Made by a program: the position numbers and the translations under genes
Notes under the pieces: generated by a model
The model's input: only the letters and a program-made list of their open reading frames with translations
Told to the model about the DNA's origin: nothing
The model's database searches: none
Part shown: one piece after another, positions 43,830-51,591 of the stretch
How positions within the stretch are numbered: the first letter of the stretch is position 1
Layout: each line of letters opens with the position of its first letter
Assembly: GCA_016875155.1 (NCBI GenBank)
Contig: VGSD01000001.1
Span: forward strand, 1-53,883
Direction of reading: 5' to 3'
Source: Deltaproteobacteria bacterium
Lineage (GTDB): Bacteria > Desulfobacterota > BSN033 > UBA1163
Length of the DNA: 53,883 nt

Positions 43830-44009
43830 TTATGGCCTATAACCACCTTTCCTCGCGCTCCGATCAAAAAAGGGTTGTATGAGGCCGGAATCAAAGACAG
43901 AAGTATCAATTAACACACCTAACTCCCTGCACGTCTGTAGCGGTTCGCTAAATAGCTTGGTTCTCAGATCTCCATTCCTGGTGGCTAATTTGGGCCTATT
44001 TATGGTCAT
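43830..44009 (-). CDS. candidate precursor peptide 2 (C-terminus GGYRP), short ORF
   Basis: This 59-aa peptide is one residue under a common reporting cutoff. It begins MTINRPKLATRNGDLRTKLF, has one Cys (C27, in QTCREL) and ends DRSARKGGYRP. AAAGG lies nine bases before the ATG. It is the first gene of the minus-strand run, directly behind a strong -24/-12 promoter-like site. Conservation with the 43607 peptide is patchy in the middle but exact at both ends and at the Cys, the pattern expected for tandem precursor peptides processed by one set of enzymes. Confidence 0.7.
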   Translation of the reverse strand: MTINRPKLATRNGDLRTKLFSEPLQTCRELGVLIDTSVFDSGLIQPFFDRSARKGGYRP

Positions 44010-44034
44010 AGTTGTAGTACCTTTCTATAGGATT

Positions 44035-44050
44035 AGCAACGAATATGCCA
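44035..44050 (-). promoter_or_regulatory. -24/-12 (sigma-54-type) promoter for the peptide/Liv operon
   Basis: The minus strand reads TGGCATATTCGTTGCT, which fits the sigma-54 consensus TGGCAnnnnnnTTGCT at all invariant positions. The predicted transcript start near 44024 leaves a leader of about 15 nt that carries the ribosome binding site of peptide 2. Confidence 0.75.
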
Positions 44051-44869
44051 AGGTCAAGCTGGCTCATAATTTTTTCATCTTTTTTATTTCCGAAATCCTC
44101 TGAAATTTTTATAACAAATTGATATTATTTAATAATTATTAAAAATATCGAAGAAGATATGGCCATATAAGATCGATGCGCTGGATTAACTTGAGTCTTT
44201 AAGCAACCCTATTACCAATTTTTGATACGAAAAACAAACCATTTCTGTTACAATTTCCTAACATTTTCCCCATTGATCCAGAAAATAAAAGGGTCCAAAA
44301 CGGAGATCCAGTTGGGCGCATAGAGAAAATTCTCTCTGTTATCATGATTTCTCTTTGTTGCAAAAAGCCCTGGCGCGACTACACCTCCAGATCCGCTAGA
44401 TTTTTCGAAACCATCATGTTAATGGTGGCACTGAACTAATCTTTTGGAAACTCTGAAAATATTTATCCCGCAATTATTGGCTATCTGAGAAAAAAATTAC
44501 AAACATTTTTTAAACGGGGGAAAAATCCTTATCCAGATGGCATTCAGAAATAATTTGACAGAATCCCGCCAAGATCTTTTTTCATCTTCGAAAAGGATTT
44601 GATGGAATCTCTTTGAGAGCGGCACGAATCGAAGATTTTTTCTTTTCGTTCTTTTTCCATTGTTCAAGAAAAAATTTTTGACCTCCCAAAGCCATTTCAA
44701 GAAATTTTTCTCCTTTTCTTTCGATCAAATGATGAGAGAAAAAAAACCAAGAACCTTAATGTAGGGAATTCTTGATCACATAATTTGAAGGTGATATTAT
44801 CTTAAAACCAAAAAAATCAAAGTATTTTTTGATTTGAATCGCCAATATCTGTCTTTAGCGATACATGAC
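44051..44869. other. AT-rich divergent intergenic region
   Basis: About 820 bp separate the minus-strand peptide operon from the plus-strand CYTH gene. The region is AT-rich, as expected for enhancer and upstream activator sites of a sigma-54-type promoter. A 67-codon minus-strand frame at 44497-44700 starts with TTG behind AAGGAG, but its basic, low-complexity composition makes me doubt it. I see no RNA gene or other feature. Confidence 0.4.
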
Positions 44870-45388
44870 ATGCCCCAGAATATCGAAATAAAGGCTCTTT
44901 TGCCAAATCCCTCCCGGGTTAGGGAAATTGCTGAGCAGATTGGTGAAGATAGAGGGATTAGCTTTCAAGAAGATACTTATTTTGCCTCACCCAAAGGCCG
45001 GCTCAAGCTGCGCCACCTCTCCCTCACACAGGGGGAATTGATTTACTACGAAAGACCGGATAATTATGGTCCCAAAAAAACGGATTATTCAATATCGATA
45101 ACGCATGATCCTGATGGGCTACGACGGCTTCTATCAGAAGCCCTTGGGGTTGAAGGGGTAGTCCGGAAGAAGCGGCATCTTTATCTGGTTGGGCAGACAC
45201 GAATTCATGTCGATGAAGTGGAGGGGCTTGGTAACTTCCTTGAATTAGAGGTCATCCTCCAAGATAGGCAGAAACCCGGCGACGGTATGATCATCGCAAA
45301 TGAGTTGATGGGAAAACTCGGGGTCAGAAAGGAAGACCTGGTTGCTGAAGCTTACATCGATTTGATCAAGCATAAAAATTTCAGGTAA
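44870..45388 (+). CDS. CYTH-domain protein (CyaB-like, class IV adenylyl cyclase family)
   Basis: In this protein of about 172 aa the N-terminal NIEIKA gives the ExExK-type signature of the CYTH triphosphate tunnel fold. Later motifs are KLRHL, YYERPDNYGPKKTDY, VVRKKRHLYL, RIHVDEVEGLGNFLELEV, and a C-terminal SYIDL-like AYIDL, as in CyaB-type proteins. Family members include adenylyl cyclases and thiamine- or inorganic-triphosphatases, so activity is open. The ATG at 44870 is preferred to a TTG 36 nt upstream. Confidence 0.82.
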   Translation: MPQNIEIKALLPNPSRVREIAEQIGEDRGISFQEDTYFASPKGRLKLRHLSLTQGELIYYERPDNYGPKKTDYSISITHDPDGLRRLLSEALGVEGVVRKKRHLYLVGQTRIHVDEVEGLGNFLELEVILQDRQKPGDGMIIANELMGKLGVRKEDLVAEAYIDLIKHKNFR

Positions 45389-45595
45389 TAAACTCAAATC
45401 AAAAGATGCTTGGTGCAAGATGCTTCCTTGAAATTTCCTCGCCTATAGTTTGGCTCAAGCGATATATTAGCGAGGACCATCATATCTATGAGGTCAAATC
45501 CGGTTGTCAAGAGCCAAGTTAATTCCTCATCCCTGGGGCCAAGGTAAAATTAAGTCGAAGAAGCTTAAAATCTCAGGGGAAAATTGGAGGTGAAA

Positions 45596-46495
45596 ATGGG
45601 CAATTTGTTCCTGGATAGATTGCCGAAAGAAATATTAGTCATGAGCGGGGCCATGGGCACTATGCTGCACCAGGCCGGCGCGGACTTGGCTGGATGCATT
45701 GGCCAGTGGATAATAGAGCATCCTGATGAATATCGCCAGTTGGTTAAGGAATACTTCCAGGCGGGATGCGATATCGTCGCTGGAGCTACTTTTTCTTTAA
45801 ACCGGATTTCCCTGACGAAGTTTGGTCTTCAGGAAAAAGTAGAGGAACTCAACCGCGGGGTCATCCGGATCATCAAAGAAATTAAGCCCGCTCAAGGATT
45901 TGTAGCCGGGAATCTCGGCCCTTCAGGTAAGCTCCTGCAACCCCTGGGCGAGCTATCTTCCCAAGAGCTCATGGAGGCTTACGCGGAGCAAGCCCGGATA
46001 TTGGCCGGGAGTGGCGCGGAGATTATAAACATTATTACCATGTATGATCTGGAAGAAGCGGTCCTCGCTCTGCGGGCAGCCAAAAAATTTACCTCCTTGC
46101 CGGTCATTGCCTCCCTGGCCTTCGACCCGGCGGCCAAAGGTTACCGCACCATGATGGGAGCGAGCCCGGAAGCGGTCGCCAGGAGACTGGAGGAAGAAGG
46201 AGCAGACGTGATCGGAGCGAATTGCGGCCGTATTACTCTCGGGCAGATGACGGAAGTAATCAGGCTTATGAAAGATAGTTGCCGGAAACCTCTGATGGCC
46301 AAACCAAATGCCGGCTCGCCGCAGGTGGTGGAGGGGGAAGAAAAATATACGGCCGGCCCAGATGAGTTTGCTGGACATGTAGGAGACTGGATTCAGGCCG
46401 GAGCACGCATTGTCTCGGCCTGCTGCGGCTCCGGTCCGGCTCATCTGCGGAAAATGGTGGAAAGACTCCGAGAAACAGAGAAACCCAAGGAATAA
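45596..46495 (+). CDS. homocysteine S-methyltransferase-domain protein (MetH N-terminal-like)
   Basis: This protein of about 299 aa equals the Hcy-binding domain of methionine synthase. The zinc-binding cysteines are visible in GANCG and in the terminal CCGSGPAHLRK. Other marks are GAMGTMLHQAGA, GATFSLNRISL and AGNLGPSGKLLQPLG. No cobalamin or folate domain is fused, so the methyl donor must come from another protein. Candidates include stand-alone corrinoid proteins, as in methylotrophic or acetogenic anaerobes. GGAGG precedes the ATG at 45596. Confidence 0.85.
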   Translation: MGNLFLDRLPKEILVMSGAMGTMLHQAGADLAGCIGQWIIEHPDEYRQLVKEYFQAGCDIVAGATFSLNRISLTKFGLQEKVEELNRGVIRIIKEIKPAQGFVAGNLGPSGKLLQPLGELSSQELMEAYAEQARILAGSGAEIINIITMYDLEEAVLALRAAKKFTSLPVIASLAFDPAAKGYRTMMGASPEAVARRLEEEGADVIGANCGRITLGQMTEVIRLMKDSCRKPLMAKPNAGSPQVVEGEEKYTAGPDEFAGHVGDWIQAGARIVSACCGSGPAHLRKMVERLRETEKPKE

Positions 46496-46568
46496 GAAAC
46501 TAAATTTTCAGGGGCAAGCTGCCCCACTGTTCAACCATCTCCGTAATCCGGAAAAGCCGCTCCACTCT

Positions 46569-46814
46569 CTATGGGTCATTTTTTCCCTCCCAAGGGTTCC
46601 AGGGGCGTCCAACCTGTCTTAGTGATCCCTGCCTTTCTTCTATCAAAACACCGCCAACCACTTTCTTCTTTTTTATAAAGACATAAAAGGTTTCGCCGGA
46701 AAAATCCGGGCCACAAACATCTTTGGGGTCGATGATATTTTTGGATTCATCATAAACAGAACTATAAAGCTTGTCACATTGGAACTGAGTTGACTGAAAA
46801 AAACTTGCTGGCAT
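46569..46814 (-). CDS. possible 81-aa hypothetical protein
   Basis: The frame has protein-like stretches (DVCGPDFSGETFYVFIKKKKVVGGV), but no ribosome binding site is seen before the ATG and no family is recognised. It may be a remnant. Confidence 0.3.
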   Translation of the reverse strand: MPASFFQSTQFQCDKLYSSVYDESKNIIDPKDVCGPDFSGETFYVFIKKKKVVGGVLIEERQGSLRQVGRPWNPWEGKNDP

Positions 46815-46909
46815 GAAGTATCAATATTATTAAAAGAAGAGGTGGTCAAAGTATAAACTGATGTCCCCTATTTCTCAGCTCCCCCTCGTTCTTGAGGAAA
46901 GAATTTTTA

Positions 46910-47353
46910 TTAAGGGATCAATATTTCTATTTCTTTGAACTTCGTGAAATCACTATGATTGTAGGTGTAAAGGCGGGTGACATTATTCGAAAGCATGGTG
47001 GCGATCAATTGTAAATCGAAGATTTCTTGTTTGCTGACGTCGTAACGAGCCAAGAGGTCTAAAATCCTTTGGATAATATCCGGCCCGGGATAAATTTTCA
47101 GGATGCTTTCCGCTTGATAATATTTCTCCATCTCCAATAACGCCTCTCTTTGCGATATTGGGTTTCTAACCCTCCTGGGATCAGTTACGATAGCGAAGAA
47201 TTCATTTAATACTTGGGGACAGATACATAGGGAAACGTTTTCAGCCAGTCCTCTTTCCCTTAAAGAAAAAGAGGCTCCGTGAAAGGGTGAATCTTCATCT
47301 GCGGCATAAACTATCACGTTTGTATCAAGGAGGGCGGTTTCAGAGGTAATCAT
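46910..47353 (-). CDS. PIN-domain RNase toxin (VapC-like)
   Basis: This protein of about 147 aa carries the acidic residues of the PIN nuclease site in order: Asp in LLDTNVIVYA, Glu in LNEFFA, Asp in IFDLQLIATML and Asp in YNHSDF. The ATG at 47353 follows GGAAAG and overlaps the antitoxin gene by 14 nt. VapC-type toxins cleave tRNA or rRNA. Pairing with the small upstream gene supports a toxin-antitoxin module. Confidence 0.85.
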   Translation of the reverse strand: MITSETALLDTNVIVYAADEDSPFHGASFSLRERGLAENVSLCICPQVLNEFFAIVTDPRRVRNPISQREALLEMEKYYQAESILKIYPGPDIIQRILDLLARYDVSKQEIFDLQLIATMLSNNVTRLYTYNHSDFTKFKEIEILIP

Positions 47354-47534
47354 AGATTTCTTTCCGGGTGAAATTCCCCTTGGCGCCCAATTTCCAAGCA
47401 CCAAAATTGATCTTTCCTTTTTCTGTGCCCGCTTCGCCTTTCTTTTTGCCTTTTTCCCGCAAAAAATCTATGAATTTTTGGACGAGTTTTATTTCTTCCT
47501 CGGGCAAATCATGGGTATCAATAACTTTAGCCAT
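47340..47534 (-). CDS. cognate antitoxin of the PIN toxin
   Basis: This 64-aa protein has a helical, charged N-terminus (LPEEEIKLVQKFIDFLREK) and a Lys/Gly-rich C-terminal half ending FTRKEIYDYL, typical of VapB-like antitoxins whose tail wraps the toxin. It precedes and overlaps the toxin gene. GGAGGG lies before the ATG. Confidence 0.7.
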   Translation of the reverse strand: MAKVIDTHDLPEEEIKLVQKFIDFLREKGKKKGEAGTEKGKINFGAWKLGAKGNFTRKEIYDYL

Positions 47535-47913
47535 TCTACACCCTCCTTTTTTCTTGTCACCCCTCTGCTTTTGCTTTTGATATTATTAGGTATTTAAGAA
47601 AATGTCAATTCGGCTGGCGCTCTGGAAGGTGTAGAGGATATCGTCACTTACCTCATCTCGGAGGCCATCCAGTATCCCGGCTTGAATCGGCCGTTTCCCT
47701 AAATGCTTTATTATTAATGCCCCCTGTCATTCTTTGATTTTGTACCAAATCTTCACCTTTGCCTGTTACTTAAAAATCCGATGGATTGATACAAAAGAAA
47801 CTGAATTATTTAAGGGCATCCCTTTTTCTGATCCCTTTTTCTGAAAACCCCTCTGCCTAATAAATATTGACAACTGAAGATGTAATCCCCGGCCCATCTT
47901 TGCTGAAGAATTT
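47535..47913. other. intergenic stretch with a possible coding remnant
   Basis: There is no intact gene. On the plus strand a 34-codon frame without a start (around 47602-47700; reading GVEDIVTYLISEAIQYPGL) looks like the tail of a decayed gene. Confidence 0.3.
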
Positions 47914-48258
47914 CTACTCGTTTTTCTGTAGGATATTAGCAAGGGCTTCTATGAGCGGTGGCAGGTCATTTTTAATGGTATCGAAGAGGATTTCGTAATC
48001 TACGTAATCATACCCATGAATGAGGCGGTTACGGGTACTGATGATTTTGGGCCAAGGTATTTGAGGATATTGGGTTTGGATATCGCGTGGAACTTGACTG
48101 GCGGCTTCACCAATGAGTTCTGCCAGATGAGTTAAGGCCAGACCTAATTGCCTGTTCTTTTCTAACTCTGTAGAAGTTCTTTCCCCGGCCATTTGAACGG
48201 CTTCACGGGCGTAGTCCAGCATATGGCGGAAGCGCACGAGCGGGTCATGAACGGACAT
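47914..48258 (-). CDS. hepT: HEPN-domain toxin of a HepT/MntA pair
   Basis: This 114-aa protein of the DUF86/HepT type carries the RNase motif RNRLIHGY (Rx4-6H) near residue 76. HepT is inhibited by AMPylation from the MNT partner. It overlaps mntA by 14 nt in the order MNT then HEPN. Confidence 0.88.
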   Translation of the reverse strand: MSVHDPLVRFRHMLDYAREAVQMAGERTSTELEKNRQLGLALTHLAELIGEAASQVPRDIQTQYPQIPWPKIISTRNRLIHGYDYVDYEILFDTIKNDLPPLIEALANILQKNE

Positions 48259-48556
48259 ATTGCACTTCCGCTTCCAGAAGGATTTTGTCCCGAAAATACT
48301 TGCTTAGAGATTTGGGGGTGTTCATATCCACTTTCCGACCGCCCAGAACTTGGGATAGTTCTTCTTCCAAATCATATAACTTAAAAAAACCCACTGTCGT
48401 GCCCGGGACAAATTCTACCAAAACATCCACATCGCTGTGGACGTTGAAGTCTTCCCGTAAAATGGAGCCAAAAAAGGCCAAGCTGCGGATATTGTGTTTT
48501 TGGCAAAAAGCAGCAATTTTTTCGTGTGGTATAGAAAGGCGAAGCTTTGTTTTCAT
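48245..48556 (-). CDS. mntA: minimal nucleotidyltransferase antitoxin (MntA-like)
   Basis: In this 103-aa protein the active site reads FFGSILREDFNVHSDVDVLVEF, that is GSx10DxD. It transfers AMP to the HEPN toxin in characterised pairs. It precedes and overlaps the HEPN gene. Confidence 0.88.
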   Translation of the reverse strand: MKTKLRLSIPHEKIAAFCQKHNIRSLAFFGSILREDFNVHSDVDVLVEFVPGTTVGFFKLYDLEEELSQVLGGRKVDMNTPKSLSKYFRDKILLEAEVQYVRS

Positions 48557-48864
48557 AACTTTTCCGGGTTACAGGTTTTAAAAGAAGACCATTTCCTGAA
48601 CCAACATATAATACGAGTATAATCCATTCTTTTGTTCACCTCAATACTTTTTCATTTCGTGTAAGTCCATCCTCTTTCATTTACCTTCCTTTTTATACCG
48701 GATTTGCAGGATCAGACGGGCGCGGGAGATTTCGCCGGGGAAAATCAGGGCAGAAAAATTCGTCAACCCATCACTAGTAATGCGACCTCAATACCGAATT
48801 ACCGATGCCTGGACCTCGAATCTTACTCCCTTATTGTTCCCCAGGAATTCACTTCCTTGACAGT
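48557..48864. other. intergenic stretch without a gene
   Basis: About 300 bp contain no supported ORF, repeat or terminator; no promoter I would defend is visible for the MNT/HEPN pair. Confidence 0.4.
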
Positions 48865-49647
48865 CTATTGAATACTCTGCATGGATTCCATAAGGTATCG
48901 TGTTATCCGCTCTCGATTTGCGGCGAGGCTCGAAAACTGTTTTTCACACACATCACTGAATCTGGCGAGAACTTTTCGATTGATTTGTTCCTGGTCTTCG
49001 AAAATGGCGAGAGAGCGAAAAGAAATACCCCATTTCTCATATTGAAGCAAAATAATCGTCGCATCCCGGGTTTTGTCATCATTTGGTATTGCCTGAACAA
49101 AAAGAGGACGCGGCATGCTATTGATGCGGCAATCAATCTGATATTTGCTTTCTGGATCATGTTTTCTGTCAAACCAATCAAAATTACGCCTATTTTCGGG
49201 AACATTCTCCTCTATGAATGCCCGGAAATCCTCCATGAAGGTGGAGCGTACTCTCTCGCGGGTGAGAAAAGTTACATCTGAAATTTTCAAAAGGGCCTGG
49301 ATGAAGCTGTACAAGGCATCCCCGTAGCGCTCATCCTGAACTGGGATGACAAGTTCTCCGTCTCGGTCGTGCACACTGAACATAGACAATGCATTCGTTA
49401 TGATCTTTTGCCTTGTGCCTCTCTGGAGATCCTTTTCGTCCATTTCATAAGTCAAGTGCATATAGGTATGTCCTTCGTCTGACAGGACCCACCCACCATT
49501 TATTCTTTTCAAGACGATGGAGAGATGGTCGCCATCTTCAAACATGAATGGAGTAAAAACTCGGTAACGGTCCATCCCTTCAGCTGATAGCCTGAGCTTT
49601 TCGCATAGCTTATTCTTAAAATCTCTCTCGATGTTCTCTATTTTCAT
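48865..49647 (-). CDS. DUF1828/DUF1829-like protein
   Basis: This 260-aa protein has an N-terminal part (about 35-100) with the DUF1828 pattern, [19 protein letters not shown] followed by [17 protein letters not shown]. The C-terminal part (about 135-240) matches the DUF1829-type extension with [17 protein letters not shown]. Such proteins are found on mobile elements and near restriction systems; their function is unknown. It is co-transcribed with the 160-aa gene that ends 3 bp upstream. Confidence 0.6.
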   Translation of the reverse strand: MKIENIERDFKNKLCEKLRLSAEGMDRYRVFTPFMFEDGDHLSIVLKRINGGWVLSDEGHTYMHLTYEMDEKDLQRGTRQKIITNALSMFSVHDRDGELVIPVQDERYGDALYSFIQALLKISDVTFLTRERVRSTFMEDFRAFIEENVPENRRNFDWFDRKHDPESKYQIDCRINSMPRPLFVQAIPNDDKTRDATIILLQYEKWGISFRSLAIFEDQEQINRKVLARFSDVCEKQFSSLAANRERITRYLMESMQSIQ

Positions 49648-49650
49648 GTT

Positions 49651-50133
49651 TTATACCCCCTCAAAGAGCGGCCGTTGAGGTTCAATTGGAGCTTCGAACC
49701 CGCAGTCTTTGATTAAACAAGATAAGGCTTGATGAAAATCAGCGAATCGATCTGTTTTTTCAGCAAAGCTATCCTCTTTGCCTCCAATTTCTTGATATCG
49801 TGCCGTTGCCTGGTGAATGTGAAATTCGTAAAAAGTCTCTCCTTCTATTATATTGGTATGTTCATGACTCTTTCCATTATACCTCCTGAGCCGAAATAGC
49901 TGGTTTAACTTCGGCGGCCTGTATGCAAGGATAATGGAAAAATCTAAAGGGTTCGATAAACTCTGGCGCAAAATCAACCTGAAGTCATGTTCATCGGCAC
50001 CTTGAATATCCAATTCTCTCTCTTTATGTCCAGATTTGACGCGCATCTGTATTTTAGCCCGATAATCGATAGGCAGAGGCTTCTTTTCTTGAATCATTCT
50101 TAATATTTCCGCGTCCGAGAGGAGGATAGCCAT
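49651..50133 (-). CDS. hypothetical partner of the DUF1828-like protein
   Basis: This 160-aa protein has ERELDIQGADEHDFRLILRQS and a beta-rich centre (DFSIILAYRPP). It resembles a DUF6978-type partner that often sits beside DUF1828 proteins; I hold that name loosely. Its stop is 3 bp before the DUF1828-like start, so the two are probably a unit in this defence-rich stretch. Confidence 0.5.
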   Translation of the reverse strand: MAILLSDAEILRMIQEKKPLPIDYRAKIQMRVKSGHKERELDIQGADEHDFRLILRQSLSNPLDFSIILAYRPPKLNQLFRLRRYNGKSHEHTNIIEGETFYEFHIHQATARYQEIGGKEDSFAEKTDRFADFHQALSCLIKDCGFEAPIEPQRPLFEGV

Positions 50134-50355
50134 TAGCTTTTTTAAATCTCTTCCGTCGATCTTGAGATATACTCGTTGATAATTGAGCCTCCCTGATGGG
50201 CACCACGGTTTGGTGGCCGATTCCCCTGGGATTATAATTTAAAATCCCTTAAAAAAGTAGGTAAATTCTTGGGACCATATCAATTTTATCCCGCGCACTT
50301 CGATTTTAATCCCTTATGAGATTTTAGTAAATTTTCCACCATTTCTAGTCTCACT

Positions 50356-51591
50356 TTATAACTTTCCACGAAAGGCCTTGTCCAAAATGGATTGCTCCAG
50401 GCGCTGGAGTTCCGATTCCATTTTGGACTGGCTCGCGTTTATCTCCATTACTCGGCTTTGAATTTCTTCAAGATGAGCGACGATACGGCTCTGTTCAAGT
50501 AGAGTCGGAAGCGGAATTATTGCCTCGTATAAATCCTTATACGTCACAGCAGGATAACTGGCCCCTCGCATTTTGGATACATTCAGTTGATCTATTAAGG
50601 AATCAGAACGGCATAAGTAAAAGAGGAATTTTGGATAAGCAAGTTCACGATTTGCCCGAATAACACAGAAGCCAGTTGAGCATATCTGGTCATCCAGCTT
50701 AGAGGGAACTATGGCAATATTCCTTAGATATGGCCTGGTTGTTGCAAAAATCACATCCTCCGTTCGGATAACTTTGCGGGCTCGATTCGGGGCTTCAGCT
50801 CCTTTCATCTCTTTAGGGGAAACAATCTTTCCCAAGGCATTATCTATGGAGGAAATATCCACGTATATGAAGGTTGTCATTGGCGCTTTTGTTGGGTCTC
50901 GTCTTTCTGTCTGGATGCAACCATCCCCCAATTTTTTCCATCGCCAGCCTTTGGGTAACTCTGAGCCGGAGCGGGGGAAGGTTTCGGCGAGGGCGGATTG
51001 CATTAGGCGGTCGGCGTCCTGGCGGGCGGCGGCGCGGAGGCGCCTGGCCTCCTTGAGCCGCCCCATCAGCGAATCTATTTTCGCCACGATGCGGCGTTGT
51101 TCGTCGAGAGGAGGGAGGGGGAAAGGATAATTTTCCACAAATTCCTGGGGAACACGCTGTTGACCAACGGCCCCTCGAAAGGCCAATCTAGCCTTTTCTC
51201 GAAAAAGTTCTTGCCGCACAAAGAGCCAGATCCATTCTGCAAGAACAAACTCTTTAGGCTGCAATACATGAAATTCAGTTGACCCAAACCCGAAGCCATC
51301 TATCAAGCCGCGGGCTATGGCAGATTTGCCATTTTGCATGCAAGGGGTAATTTTGGCAAAGAGAACATCCCCTTCTCCGAAATAAGTGTAGCCCCTTTGG
51401 ACCTTTGCGTAGGGCCGTGCTTCCAAATCGGCTATTTTGCCGGCAGCCTCATCAATTGCATTCATTGGTACAAAGGAAGTCAATTGAGCTCCATGACGAT
51501 TGAGATGGGGACGGCGTGGATTTACTTCACACACCTCCGCTATTCTCACCCACCGCCAACCAGAGGGAAGCTTGTAAGGGCCCTCGGTCAT
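50356..51591 (-). CDS. hsdS: type I restriction-modification specificity subunit
   Basis: This 411-aa protein has two target-recognition domains, each opening with a W(R/K) segment (LPSGWRWVRIAEV at about 8 and LPKGWRWKKLGDG at about 217). Each is followed by a conserved helix (PLDEQRRIVAKIDSLMGRLKEA near 160 and LLEQSRIVAHLEEI near 370). The two halves set the two half-sites of the bipartite target. It overlaps hsdM by 4 nt. Confidence 0.92.
   Translation of the reverse strand: MTEGPYKLPSGWRWVRIAEVCEVNPRRPHLNRHGAQLTSFVPMNAIDEAAGKIADLEARPYAKVQRGYTYFGEGDVLFAKITPCMQNGKSAIARGLIDGFGFGSTEFHVLQPKEFVLAEWIWLFVRQELFREKARLAFRGAVGQQRVPQEFVENYPFPLPPLDEQRRIVAKIDSLMGRLKEARRLRAAARQDADRLMQSALAETFPRSGSELPKGWRWKKLGDGCIQTERRDPTKAPMTTFIYVDISSIDNALGKIVSPKEMKGAEAPNRARKVIRTEDVIFATTRPYLRNIAIVPSKLDDQICSTGFCVIRANRELAYPKFLFYLCRSDSLIDQLNVSKMRGASYPAVTYKDLYEAIIPLPTLLEQSRIVAHLEEIQSRVMEINASQSKMESELQRLEQSILDKAFRGKL

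Noticed and set aside
44497..44700. 67-codon minus-strand frame with TTG start behind AAGGAG
   Set aside because: The composition is basic and low-complexity in AT-rich intergenic DNA, with no family; kept only as a remark on the intergenic region.
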